Source of the DNA: Ornithinibacillus halophilus | Lineage (GTDB): Bacteria; Bacillota; Bacilli; Bacillales; Amphibacillaceae | NCBI RefSeq assembly: GCF_900129485.1 | Contig: NZ_FQVW01000032.1 | Location: forward strand, 1 to 36,188 | Direction of reading: 5' to 3' | DNA: 36,188 nt | In this document: positions 18,111 to 25,684 of the stretch, one piece after another | Layout: each line of letters opens with the position of its first letter | How positions within the stretch are numbered: the stretch's first letter is position 1 | Program-made: the position numbers and the translations under genes | Notes under the pieces: model-generated | The model's database searches: none | The model's input: the letters and a program-made list of their open reading frames with translations, nothing else | What the model was told of the DNA's origin: nothing

Positions 18111-19658
18111 ATGATTGGAACGATATATTCAATTATTCCAGCACTAATTATGTTGATTCTTGTCCTATTAACAAGAAAGGTTTTACTTTCCTTAGGTGCA
18201 GGTATTGTCGTAGGAGCATTGTTCATTCATGAATATGATTTATTACAAAGTATTAACGAGATATGGACTAACTTCTATACTATATTTTACTCAGGGGGAG
18301 GATTTGAAACGGGAAATATACAATTGCTTAGTTTTTTATTACTACTAGGAATCATGACAGCTTTTTTACAAGCGTCTGGAGGTTCAAAGGCATTTGGAGA
18401 TTGGGTGATTCATCGAATAAAAACTCGTCGTGGTGCACAATTAGTGACACCTGCCTTAGGATTGTTAATTTTTATTGATGATTATTTTAATGCACTTGCG
18501 GTTGGACAAATTGCAAGACCATTAACAGACCGTCATAAGATTTCTCGTGCCAAACTAGCCTATTATATTGATTCCACATCGGCTCCAATAACTGTAATTT
18601 CTCCAATCTCCAGTTGGGGAGCATACCTAATTGGCATTATTGGTAGCTTAGTCGTCAGTAGTGGAATTCCACCATTGGAAGCATTTATTAAAATTGTTCC
18701 ATACAATTTTTATGCGTTAGGTGCTTTATTGCTTGTATTTCTAACTGCATACTTGCAATTGGACATTGGAACAATGCGAAAACATGAGGAACGAGCGATT
18801 CAAACTGGTGAAGTCATTGATCCTGAAAATGACAAAGTTCCTGGTGATTTATCCAATGTATTTAAACCAAATAAAAACGGAACAATTTATCATTTAATTT
18901 TACCAATTGCTGTTTTAGTAGTCGCGACGGTTATAACAATGACCATTTCTGGTGCTAAAGAGAGTCCAGGGGAAAGAACAGTGCTTTCAATCTTTGAAAA
19001 CACGAATGTGAATTTTTCATTATTTATTGGTGGGTTGGCAGCTGCAATGACGAGTTTAATATTTCACTTTTTCCAAAGGAAGCCAAAAGCTAATACGGGA
19101 ATTATCTTGCGTGAAGGTATAAAAACGATGTTACCTGCCATTTACATCTTATTATTAGCGTGGATGATTGGTTCTGTTATTGATACTTTACAAACGGGTG
19201 AATACTTAGCAGAGTTGGTGAGTGAGGCTAATATCGATTCTATGTTATTGCCATTTCTGTTCTTCTTAATCTCAGGAGTTATGGCTGTAGCAACGGGAAC
19301 TTCCTGGGGAACATTTGGCATTATGCTACCAATAGCAGCAGAGGTTACTATCTCAACAGATGTTTCATTGCTGCTTCCGACATTAGCTTCCGTATTAGCT
19401 GGTTCGGTATTCGGTGATCATTGTACACCAATTTCCGATACGACAATCCTATCGTCAACAGGGGCAGGTGCAAATCATATTGACCATGTCATCACACAGT
19501 TACCTTATGCAATTATTGCTGCTGTTGCATCAGCAATTGGATATCTACTCATTGGATTAACTGGTCAAATGATTTTAGGTTTACTTTCTACATTTTTAAT
19601 CATTGTGGTAACTGCTATGTTGTTTAACCGAAATAAAAAAACATCGAAAGGTATGTGA
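18111..19658 (+). CDS. Na+/H+ antiporter, NhaC family
   Basis: 515 aa with about 12 membrane segments. The central 'LLIFIDDYFNALAVGQIARPLTDRHKISRAKLAYYIDSTSAP' region (in parts) and the pseudo-repeat 'GVMAVATGTSWGTFGIMLPIA ... GSVFGDHCTPISDTTILSSTGAG' are hallmarks of NhaC-type antiporters. The two Asp in IDD and the DHC motif are candidate ion-coupling residues. Members exchange Na+ for H+, and some exchange malate or lactate; which applies here cannot be read off. CGGAGG precedes the ATG. It is transcribed alone, with a terminator that overlaps its stop codon. Its location between yunB and lytH departs from the B. subtilis order. Confidence 0.9.
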   Translation: MIGTIYSIIPALIMLILVLLTRKVLLSLGAGIVVGALFIHEYDLLQSINEIWTNFYTIFYSGGGFETGNIQLLSFLLLLGIMTAFLQASGGSKAFGDWVIHRIKTRRGAQLVTPALGLLIFIDDYFNALAVGQIARPLTDRHKISRAKLAYYIDSTSAPITVISPISSWGAYLIGIIGSLVVSSGIPPLEAFIKIVPYNFYALGALLLVFLTAYLQLDIGTMRKHEERAIQTGEVIDPENDKVPGDLSNVFKPNKNGTIYHLILPIAVLVVATVITMTISGAKESPGERTVLSIFENTNVNFSLFIGGLAAAMTSLIFHFFQRKPKANTGIILREGIKTMLPAIYILLLAWMIGSVIDTLQTGEYLAELVSEANIDSMLLPFLFFLISGVMAVATGTSWGTFGIMLPIAAEVTISTDVSLLLPTLASVLAGSVFGDHCTPISDTTILSSTGAGANHIDHVITQLPYAIIAAVASAIGYLLIGLTGQMILGLLSTFLIIVVTAMLFNRNKKTSKGM

Positions 19659-19684
19659 AAAAGTAATATCACATACCTTGTTTT
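19648..19684 (+). terminator. Terminator overlapping the antiporter stop codon
   Basis: AAGGTATGTGA, which includes the TGA stop, pairs perfectly over 11 bp with TCACATACCTT, followed by GTTTT. Confidence 0.82.
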
Positions 19685-19744
19685 AATACTTTCTATTCAA
19701 TTATTTCGGATTATAAAAATTATATTGAAAATTATAAAAATATT

Positions 19745-19773
19745 TTGACATAGTATTAAAGTATCGTTATAAT
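19745..19773 (+). promoter_or_regulatory. Consensus sigma-A promoter of the NSS transporter
   Basis: TTGACA at 19745-19750 and TATAAT at 19768-19773, both perfect matches, with a 17-bp spacer. It predicts a strong promoter starting near 19780. Confidence 0.93.
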
Positions 19774-19796
19774 ACATACAAGATTAATATTCTGAA

Positions 19797-19821
19797 ACTT
19801 ATTATTATTAAAATAATAAGT
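19797..19821. promoter_or_regulatory. Perfect inverted repeat in the NSS leader
   Basis: ACTTATTATT (19797-19806) and AATAATAAGT (19812-19821) are a perfect 10-bp inverted repeat with a 5-nt gap. It lies about 17 nt after the predicted start of transcription. Being all A/T apart from the ends, it makes a weak RNA hairpin, so a repressor operator is the better guess. Confidence 0.5.
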
Positions 19822-19847
19822 CAACAATTAAAAGAGGAGGTTTATTC

Positions 19848-21386
19848 ATGGAAACACGTTCACAATGGGGAACAAGAGCAGGTTTTATTTTGGCTGCAGT
19901 AGGTTCAGCGGTTGGTCTTGGGAATATTTGGCGTTTTCCTGCCACAGCATTTGAAAATGGTGGGGGTGCGTTCTTTATTCCGTATCTATTTGCTTTATTA
20001 ACAGCAGGTATTCCTTTACTTATTATGGAATTTACCATGGGTCACAAGTACAGAGGATCTGCACCATTAGCATTTAGAAGGATGAGCAAGAAGACGGAAG
20101 GAATAGGTTGGTGGGCCGTAATGGTTTCATTTGTTATTTCAACCTATTACGCTGTAATCATTGCCTGGGCAATGTCTTATGCAATCTTCTCATTTAATCA
20201 AGCGTGGGGGGATGACACGGAATCATTCTTATTTAATGACTATTTAAATTTAACGGTTGATCCTGGACAAACAGGAGGATTTGAGCTAGGAGTTCTAATA
20301 CCATTGCTACTTGTTTGGGCAATTGTTTTAGGAGTATTATTTAAAGGTGTTAAAAAAGGTATTGAGATTGCAAACCGAATTTTTATTCCGACATTGGTAG
20401 TAGTATTCTTAATTATTGTTATTCGTGCAGTTACATTACCTGGTGCTCTACAAGGGCTAGAAGCATTTTTTGCACCTGACTTTAGTCAGATATTATCACC
20501 TGATGTATGGGTTGCTGCATATGGACAAATCTTCTTTAGTTTATCCATTGCATTTGCAATCATGATTACTTATTCAAGTTATTTACCGAAAAAGTCTGAC
20601 CTTACTAATAATGCGTTTATTGTAGGTTTTGGTAACTCAAGTTTTGAATTATTAGCAGGTATTGGAGTATTTGCTGCACTTGGTTTTATGGCAAGTCAAG
20701 CTGGTGTGGCAGTTGACGAGGTTGTTGCTGGGGGTGTGGGATTAGCCTTTGTTGTATTCCCGCAAATTATTAATGAATTCCCAGGATTAAATGGCTTCTT
20801 TGGGTTCTTGTTCTTTGCTTCTTTAGTACTTGCAGGTCTGTCTTCGTTAATTTCAATTTGTGAAACATATATTGCTGGTTTAGTAGATAAGTTTAAGATT
20901 TCAAGAGCTAAAGCTGTAGCTTTTGGTGGTGGTCTATCTGCAATCGTTTCATTGCTATATGCTACACAAGGAGGGCTATTCTTCCTAGATGCAGTAGATT
21001 ACTTTATTAACCAATTCGGTGTTGCGCTAATTGGATTAGTGGAAGTTGTACTAGTAGCTTGGTTCTTACGTAAGCTAGGCGAATTAAAATCACACGCAAA
21101 CGAAGTATCAGATATTAAACTTGGTTCTTGGTGGACAATTAGCTTAGGTGGTATTACTCCGGTTGTCTTAGGTGTAATGATGTATCAATTATTCACACAA
21201 AATATATTAAAGAAATTTGATAATGATACTGGGAACTATGAAGGATATTCAGACGCATTTATTCTCTGGAGTGGTTGGGCAGTTGCTGCAGGAGCGTTAA
21301 TAATTGGTGTTCTTCTTATGGTCTTCACCAAATGGAAACAGCCAGATACTCAAGATCAAGAGGAACTATCGAAGGAGGCTAAATAA
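19848..21386 (+). CDS. Neurotransmitter:sodium symporter (NSS) family transporter
   Basis: 512 aa, 11-12 membrane segments. The LeuT-type first helix is clear: 'WGTRAGFILAAVGSAVGLGNIWRFPATAFENGGGAFFIPY' in parts (residues about 6-45), with the unwound GSAVGLGN that binds substrate and Na+. Residues near 240 to 260 carry the 'YGQIFFSLSIAFAIMITYSSY' helix 6 region. Bacterial members import amino acids with Na+. The downstream MetS-like subunit suggests a MetP-type importer of methionine or alanine, known from Corynebacterium. AGAGGAGG precedes the ATG. The stop codon overlaps the next ATG by one base. Confidence 0.94.
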   Translation: METRSQWGTRAGFILAAVGSAVGLGNIWRFPATAFENGGGAFFIPYLFALLTAGIPLLIMEFTMGHKYRGSAPLAFRRMSKKTEGIGWWAVMVSFVISTYYAVIIAWAMSYAIFSFNQAWGDDTESFLFNDYLNLTVDPGQTGGFELGVLIPLLLVWAIVLGVLFKGVKKGIEIANRIFIPTLVVVFLIIVIRAVTLPGALQGLEAFFAPDFSQILSPDVWVAAYGQIFFSLSIAFAIMITYSSYLPKKSDLTNNAFIVGFGNSSFELLAGIGVFAALGFMASQAGVAVDEVVAGGVGLAFVVFPQIINEFPGLNGFFGFLFFASLVLAGLSSLISICETYIAGLVDKFKISRAKAVAFGGGLSAIVSLLYATQGGLFFLDAVDYFINQFGVALIGLVEVVLVAWFLRKLGELKSHANEVSDIKLGSWWTISLGGITPVVLGVMMYQLFTQNILKKFDNDTGNYEGYSDAFILWSGWAVAAGALIIGVLLMVFTKWKQPDTQDQEELSKEAK

Positions 21387-21487
21387 TGGGTGCTATCATT
21401 GTTGCAATAATTGGTATTGTTATCATCTGGGGTGGTCTAGCATTAAGTATCACCCATGCGGTTAAAAAGAGTAAAGAGGCTAATTAA
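21386..21487 (+). CDS. MetS-like small subunit of NSS transporter (33 aa)
   Basis: Too short for routine gene calling. It reads MGAIIVAIIGIVIIWGG followed by LALSITHAVKKSKEAN: one membrane helix and a short basic tail, the layout of the MetS (methionine and alanine importer small subunit) family. The ATG overlaps the transporter stop as TAATG, and AAGGAGG at 21372-21378 is correctly placed inside the transporter gene. In Corynebacterium MetS is required for MetP transport. The pairing and coupling make the call fairly safe even at this length. Confidence 0.9.
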   Translation: MGAIIVAIIGIVIIWGGLALSITHAVKKSKEAN

Positions 21488-21492
21488 TAAAA

Positions 21493-21530
21493 AAAGGGGC
21501 TGTCAAAATGACAGTCCCTTTACAATTTTA
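21493..21530. terminator. Bidirectional terminator between metS-like gene and lytH
   Basis: AAAGGGGCTGTCA pairs with TGACAGTCCCTTT (one G-U pair) around a 3-nt loop. A tracts to the left serve as the T tract for the minus strand, and TTTACAATTTT serves the plus strand. Confidence 0.85.
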
Positions 21531-22499
21531 TCTTTTTTTCCTCGCCATTCTTTCCCATTTTTTTAGATGGGGATATGGATCAAATGACCACTCGCTGTAA
21601 CCATTATCTTTATACATACCATAATGTAAGTGTGGTGGGAATTTTCCAGATGTACCTGGTGGACCATAACCAGTTGAACCAACTCGTCCTAATAAGTCAC
21701 CTGGTTTGACGATTTGACCTACTGAAAGACCTTCTTCAAAACCACTTAAATGGGCGTAATAATGGTAGATGTTAAAAATATCCCGAATTCCTATTCGCCA
21801 GCCACCATATAAATTCCAACCTTTTAATTCCACTACACCATATGTCGTTGATTTTACTGGAGTGCCATAATCAGCAAAGATATCAGTTCCTTCATGAATT
21901 CGGTTTCCACCAAAGCCACGACGGTCTCCCCATGTGTTGTGGTAGGTGTAGTTATAGCCTATGTCTACAGGAAAATCTCGATCTGTTAAATAAATTTTGC
22001 CGAATTTTTTAAATACCTTCGCTGTGTTTTTTATCGTGTGTACAGCTAAATCACGTTTGTAATAATCCCATATTCCAATATTAATATCTTCTTCTGTCGG
22101 TCCATGTTCTAATACAAGATTAGCCATTGTTAGTAATACGTCTTCTGGGTTGTCAGGTTCTGCTTTATTATCTCCATTACCGTCTTGCCCTTTCCCGTTA
22201 AACAACTTAATCATTTCTTTATCCGTGGTCTTCGATGTATTTCCTGGCCCAAACCATAGTTCTTCAGGGATTTTTATGGATATTACTTGATTTTCTTCTA
22301 AATCCTTTTGTATTTGTCTTTCATATTGATCAATTGCAGCGATGTAATACCAAGGAATTTGCGTTACTGCTTCTGTTTTTTTATACAGAGCTAGCCTTTC
22401 TTTATACAAATCCTCTTGGTCTTGTGCATGTATAGTTAGTGGAATAGCTAACGAAGCAATTAAGACAAATATAAAGGAAAGAGTCCATTTGTAGTACAT
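21528..22499 (-). CDS. lytH: M23 family peptidase LytH (sporulation cell-wall hydrolase)
   Basis: 323 aa. A signal peptide covers about residues 1-25, with a likely cut after 'TIHA'. The C-terminal half is a LytM/M23 metallopeptidase: 'RIHEGTDIFADYGTPV' gives the first His and Asp ligands and 'FPPHLHYGMY' the HxH motif. 'YYAHLSGFEEGLSVGQIVKPGDLLGRVGSTG' is the usual core. B. subtilis LytH is an L-Ala-D-Glu peptidase that trims spore cortex peptidoglycan and is made in the mother cell. The start has GAGGTG on the minus strand. Next to yunB and yutC homologues as in B. subtilis, apart from two inserted transporters. Confidence 0.92.
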   Translation of the reverse strand: MYYKWTLSFIFVLIASLAIPLTIHAQDQEDLYKERLALYKKTEAVTQIPWYYIAAIDQYERQIQKDLEENQVISIKIPEELWFGPGNTSKTTDKEMIKLFNGKGQDGNGDNKAEPDNPEDVLLTMANLVLEHGPTEEDINIGIWDYYKRDLAVHTIKNTAKVFKKFGKIYLTDRDFPVDIGYNYTYHNTWGDRRGFGGNRIHEGTDIFADYGTPVKSTTYGVVELKGWNLYGGWRIGIRDIFNIYHYYAHLSGFEEGLSVGQIVKPGDLLGRVGSTGYGPPGTSGKFPPHLHYGMYKDNGYSEWSFDPYPHLKKWERMARKKR

Positions 22500-22532
22500 T
22501 TTTTCACCTCAAAATTGAGATTTTACTTATTA

Positions 22533-22566
22533 GGAAAAGGTCGACTGAAGTTGGTCAACCTTTTCC
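22533..22566 (-). terminator. Hairpin between the lipoprotein gene and lytH
   Basis: GGAAAAGGTCGAC and GTCAACCTTTTCC pair with one mismatch. No good T tract follows on either strand, so it may be a weak terminator or an mRNA processing/stability hairpin. Confidence 0.4.
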
Positions 22567-22577
22567 ATAAAAGTATT

Positions 22578-23153
22578 TTAATTATTCTCATTATCTTCTG
22601 GTGGTTCTTTGTCCATTTCTTTTATAATACGGTTTAGAGTATTTTTGTAATCATCATCTGTTGTAGTTGAATTATGAAGGCTTTGGATATCGCCAATTAA
22701 GGTATTATTGTCAGAAACATATATCTCAAAGAACCGAGGAAGAACACTCATTGCTGATTTACGTGCTACATCCGCAGCTTCTTGATCACTTAAAGTATCA
22801 TTCTTCTCATACGCAATAAGTACTTCTTCTCCTGTTACTAGTGTAGCTATTTCATCGAAAGCTTCATGTCGAATGATGATTCTGGATATGATATCCGCCA
22901 TTTCTTTTCTATCCATAGTTACTACACGATTTTTATTAGGATCTTGCTCGAATTGGTCTTTTGTATAATTAACAAAACCTAATCTTGTGTGAGCCTCTGA
23001 GTCATTATATTCTGGATCACCTAACGTTCCTTCATCACCAGTTGGATCTAATTGGTCTGCAATTTTTTCATGTTCACCCATAGTACCATCATTGCTTGAG
23101 CATGCAGAAAGAGCAATTACAACAAATATCAAACTATATAGTATATTTTTCAC
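22578..23153 (-). CDS. yutC: YhcN/YlaJ family sporulation lipoprotein (YutC-like)
   Basis: 191 aa. The lipobox 'VIALSAC' puts the lipidated Cys at residue 18. The YhcN/YlaJ fold is recognisable from 'RLGFVNYTKDQF', 'VVTMDRKEMADIISRIIIRHEAFDEIATLVTGEEVLIAY' (in parts) and 'ARKSAMSVLPRFFEIYVSDN'. Family members are spore membrane lipoproteins, several made in the forespore. The start is GTG, with GAGGAGGAA upstream on the minus strand. It lies upstream of lytH on the same strand, so the pair may be partly co-transcribed. The name follows position in the B. subtilis yut cluster. Confidence 0.85.
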   Translation of the reverse strand: MKNILYSLIFVVIALSACSSNDGTMGEHEKIADQLDPTGDEGTLGDPEYNDSEAHTRLGFVNYTKDQFEQDPNKNRVVTMDRKEMADIISRIIIRHEAFDEIATLVTGEEVLIAYEKNDTLSDQEAADVARKSAMSVLPRFFEIYVSDNNTLIGDIQSLHNSTTTDDDYKNTLNRIIKEMDKEPPEDNENN

Positions 23154-23290
23154 ATTATTTCCTCCTCAATATCCTACAAAGTATAAGCTTAGTTTTGTAT
23201 AGAAAGAGTATTTTCATACAATCAAACTGGATTATATTTTCTAGGGGTGAAAAATGTGATAAACTATATTCAATGTAAGGGGTGAGTTGG

Positions 23291-23563
23291 GTGATTGAGT
23301 TATTTGGCAAAAACTATGAAATAATCGAGAATGTTCGTGATGGTTTTCAACAGGAAGCATTAGAAGAACGTTACTCAGGTATATTGAAGAAATATGATTA
23401 TATAGTTGGGGACTGGGGATATGAACAGTTAAGATTAAAGGGCTTCTACAATGATCATAATTCAAAAGCATCTATCGATACAAAAATTAGTGCCTTGGAT
23501 GATTATATATACGAGTATTGTAATTTTGGATGTGCATATTTCGTAATTAAAAAAGTGAATTAA
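23291..23563 (+). CDS. yutD: YutD family protein
   Basis: 90 aa. Family pattern: 'IELFGKNYEIIENVRDGFQQEALEERYSGILKKYDYIVGDWGYEQLRLKGFY' in parts, then 'YIYEYCNFGCAYFVIKK' at the end with two Cys. Its function is not known. A GTG at 23282 is in frame but has no ribosome binding site; the GTG at 23291 follows TAAGGGG at a good distance and is preferred. It is divergent from the lipoprotein gene and ends in a bidirectional terminator. Confidence 0.85.
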   Translation: MIELFGKNYEIIENVRDGFQQEALEERYSGILKKYDYIVGDWGYEQLRLKGFYNDHNSKASIDTKISALDDYIYEYCNFGCAYFVIKKVN

Positions 23564-23569
23564 AAGAGG

Positions 23570-23599
23570 AAAGAGGCCTATCGAAATAGCCTCTTTTTA
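23570..23599. terminator. Bidirectional terminator between yutD and the 93-aa gene
   Basis: AAAGAGG-CCTAT pairs with ATAG-CCTCTTT with one bulged C and is followed by TTTTT on the plus strand; TTTCC and TTTTAATT follow on the minus strand. Confidence 0.8.
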
Positions 23600-23609
23600 C
23601 ATTTTCATC

Positions 23610-23891
23610 TTATCCTTCTTGTTCCGGATTCACATCATCTGGTTCATCATGAATAGGATGAGCACCTGGGACTTGTCTCGGTAAGTCTTCGTGAAGTTGT
23701 TTATAAGGATAGACAAATGCGCTTTCCCTTCTTTGTCCATCCTTCCATGGAGTTGACTTACTGTATACGGGCTCATCTTTATTAATAGCAGAGCCAAAAG
23801 AACCTTCAGGAAATTCTTCAGGGATTAAATTATTTCTTTGTTCTCTTACATTTGAGAAATCTGAAAACTTCTTTTTATCATCCTTGGCCAT
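23610..23891 (-). CDS. Small conserved 'cytosolic' protein of Bacillaceae, unknown
   Basis: 93 aa, hydrophilic, with no membrane segment and no Cys. It is rich in P, E, D and R and has a conserved-looking order: 'FSDFSNVREQRNNLIPEEFPEGSFGS', 'STPWKDGQRRESAF' and 'LHEDLPRQVPGAHP', which I recall from Bacillaceae proteins named only as cytosolic protein. The ATG at 23891 follows AAAGGGTG on the minus strand; a GTG three codons upstream overlaps that ribosome binding site and is rejected. The composition suggests disorder. A spore-related role is possible but unsupported. Confidence 0.8.
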   Translation of the reverse strand: MAKDDKKKFSDFSNVREQRNNLIPEEFPEGSFGSAINKDEPVYSKSTPWKDGQRRESAFVYPYKQLHEDLPRQVPGAHPIHDEPDDVNPEQEG

Positions 23892-23997
23892 TGTAAACAC
23901 CCTTTCATACTTATAGTTTGAACAGAAAGGGGAATGGATAACATGCCAATTTTTGTTTTTTCTACAAGTGGATTGAAAGAATGTATGAAATTACGAT

Positions 23998-24264
23998 TTA
24001 AAGAATGTCCTGAAGCACCTCGCGAACTTCGTCTGCTTCCATCTCAGAAAGTAATAAAGAATGGGCCAAATTTCCTTTTTCGGATAAATCATTTGAACCA
24101 ATAATTGCAATATGATGATTCTGCAAATTAATCACAACTTTCTTAGTAGGATCCTCGCTATTATCCATTATCGCTAGGTCATATCGATGGAGCCTTCCCA
24201 TAAAACTAATGTACCGAACTTCTCGTTGAATAGTTTCATCTTTTATTAATTCGTGTTTCCCCAT
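23998..24264 (-). CDS. DUF3055/SAV0927 family protein
   Basis: 88 aa. 'EVRYISFMGRLHRYDLAIMDN', 'KKVVINLQNHHIAIIGSNDLSEKGNLAHSLLLSE' (in parts) and 'EADEVREVLQDIL' fit the DUF3055 family, a small alpha/beta protein of unknown function conserved in Bacillales. AAGGAG lies about 11 bases before the ATG on the minus strand. It is 106 bp upstream of the 93-aa gene on the same strand. Confidence 0.8.
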   Translation of the reverse strand: MGKHELIKDETIQREVRYISFMGRLHRYDLAIMDNSEDPTKKVVINLQNHHIAIIGSNDLSEKGNLAHSLLLSEMEADEVREVLQDIL

Positions 24265-24383
24265 AAATTACCAAATCTCCTTTTTCAACATTTTAATTAC
24301 TATATCATGTTTTTTACTAAGAATCATTTAATTTATGGTATTATTGTATGTAGTTAATGATTATCTTAGGGGGGCAATTTCCT

Positions 24384-24821
24384 ATGTATTTTGTAGATCG
24401 AAAAAAGATAGAAGAAATTCTTGAATATATGGATAAGTTATTGAATGAAATAAATGAACATAATTATAACTCCTTTGTGCACCAATTGGCGTTAGAGCGT
24501 TTAACTCAAATGATAATTGAGTCAATAATTGATGTGGGAAATATGATGATAGATGGATTTATCATGCGTGATCCAGGTAGTTATGAGGATATTATCGATA
24601 TTCTTGTAGATGAAAAAGTTATACCTGGAGATGAGGAAGCAAATTATAAAGCAGTTATTAATTTGCGAAAACATCTCGTTAAAGAATATATGCAAGTGGA
24701 TCATGAAGCATTAGTAAATACTTTATCCGAGAATAAAGCAATACTAGATAAATTCAGTACTTATATTAGAGAGTATTTAATTAATGAGTTAGGTGTAGCA
24801 AATGCATTTTCAAATGAATAA
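24384..24821 (+). CDS. yutE: DUF86/HepT-like protein (YutE)
   Basis: 145 aa, all alpha. It belongs to the DUF86 group that includes HepT, the RNase-type toxin of MNT-HepT systems. 'ALERLTQMIIESIIDVGNMMID' is the family core, and 'NLRKHLVKEYMQVD' sits where HepT has its R-x4-6-H-x-Y motif, although spacing here is R-x-H-x4-Y. No nucleotidyltransferase antitoxin gene lies nearby, and the gene is in a conserved core cluster, so a housekeeping role is more likely. An ATG at 24357 is in frame, but the ATG at 24384 has the AGGGGGG ribosome binding site. 12 bp before the regulator gene. Confidence 0.82.
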   Translation: MYFVDRKKIEEILEYMDKLLNEINEHNYNSFVHQLALERLTQMIIESIIDVGNMMIDGFIMRDPGSYEDIIDILVDEKVIPGDEEANYKAVINLRKHLVKEYMQVDHEALVNTLSENKAILDKFSTYIREYLINELGVANAFSNE

Positions 24822-24833
24822 AGGTGATGGAGA

Positions 24834-25484
24834 ATGAAACGTACACCAACTAGACAAAAGATATTAACAGTTCTGAAAAAAGATCATCAATTGACCATTG
24901 ATGAATTAGTAGACCACTTTACGATTTCAGAAGTTGCCATTCGACGACATATCCATGAATTGGAAAAACAAGGGTTAATTAAGAAAAATACAATTAAGCA
25001 AAAGATTGGAAGACCTTATTATACGTATGAATTGACAAAGGAAGGCCATCAGACTTTTCCGAATCAGTATGAAAAACTTCCAGTGGAGTTATTACAAGAC
25101 CTTGAAGAACTTCATGGGGAACAGGCTGTAGCCGATGTTTTAAGGCGTAGAATGGAAAGAGAAAAAAAGGAATTTGAAACCAGAATATCTACGGATGATT
25201 TTGATCAGAAAGTAAAAGAAGTAGCTGAAATACAGGATGAAAAAGGGTACATGGTTGAGATTAGTAAAGATGAAGAAGGAAACTATGAAATGAAAAATTT
25301 CAACTGTCCCATTTCAAATATTGCATCTTGTTATAAACAAGTATGCTCTAATGAAAAAACAGTATTTAGTGAGATTTTTCGAGATAGTGAAGTAGTTACT
25401 CAAACATGTATTACTAGTGGTGACAGCTTCTGTAAGTGGATGATTAAAAAACCGAATACAGGGACAAATCATTCAAAAGACTAA
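24834..25484 (+). CDS. SufR-like Cys-rich winged-helix transcriptional regulator
   Basis: 216 aa. Residues about 1-65 are a winged helix of the DeoR/MarR-like type: 'TRQKILTVLKKDHQLTIDELVDHFTISEVAIRRHIHELEKQGLI' in parts, and 'GRPYYTYELTKEG' as the wing, as in SufR. A charged helical linker follows. The C-terminal 50 residues hold five Cys, spaced C-x7-C-x4-C-x20-C-x7-C, in 'NCPISNIASCYKQVCSNE' and 'TCITSGDSFCKWMI'. That layout is what SufR proteins use to hold an Fe-S cluster. A role in sensing Fe-S supply and controlling suf is likely but unproven. Co-transcribed with yutE. Confidence 0.82.
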   Translation: MKRTPTRQKILTVLKKDHQLTIDELVDHFTISEVAIRRHIHELEKQGLIKKNTIKQKIGRPYYTYELTKEGHQTFPNQYEKLPVELLQDLEELHGEQAVADVLRRRMEREKKEFETRISTDDFDQKVKEVAEIQDEKGYMVEISKDEEGNYEMKNFNCPISNIASCYKQVCSNEKTVFSEIFRDSEVVTQTCITSGDSFCKWMIKKPNTGTNHSKD

Positions 25485-25520
25485 CGATTCTAGAAGTTAA
25501 TGTTTAATGACAGTGACGCC

Positions 25521-25575
25521 CACTAGCGCAGGAAATACAGCCGCCCGCGGAAAGCGAAGTGTATTTCCGTAGCGA
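25521..25575 (+). repeat. Dispersed 'ggaaatacag' palindromic repeat, short copy
   Basis: GGAAATACA (25531-25539) and TGTATTTCC are a perfect 9-bp inverted repeat around a GC-rich core (gccgcccgcggaaagcgaag). The outer bases AGCGC and GCG extend the pairing. The same element, longer and inverted, is at 32043-32164. Not coding. Confidence 0.85.
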
Positions 25576-25684
25576 CTGATATTATACAATAACACGAGGT
25601 GCTCACATATTACAATATTCCGGACATCACATGTTCGGTTTTTTTATATATAAATACTTTAGTCTGTGTTTGAAGGAGATATTT

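Noticed and set aside
24384-25484. Toxin-antitoxin pair (HepT-like protein plus winged-helix regulator)
   Set aside because: The regulator is SufR-like and not an MNT antitoxin, and the pair is part of a conserved housekeeping cluster.
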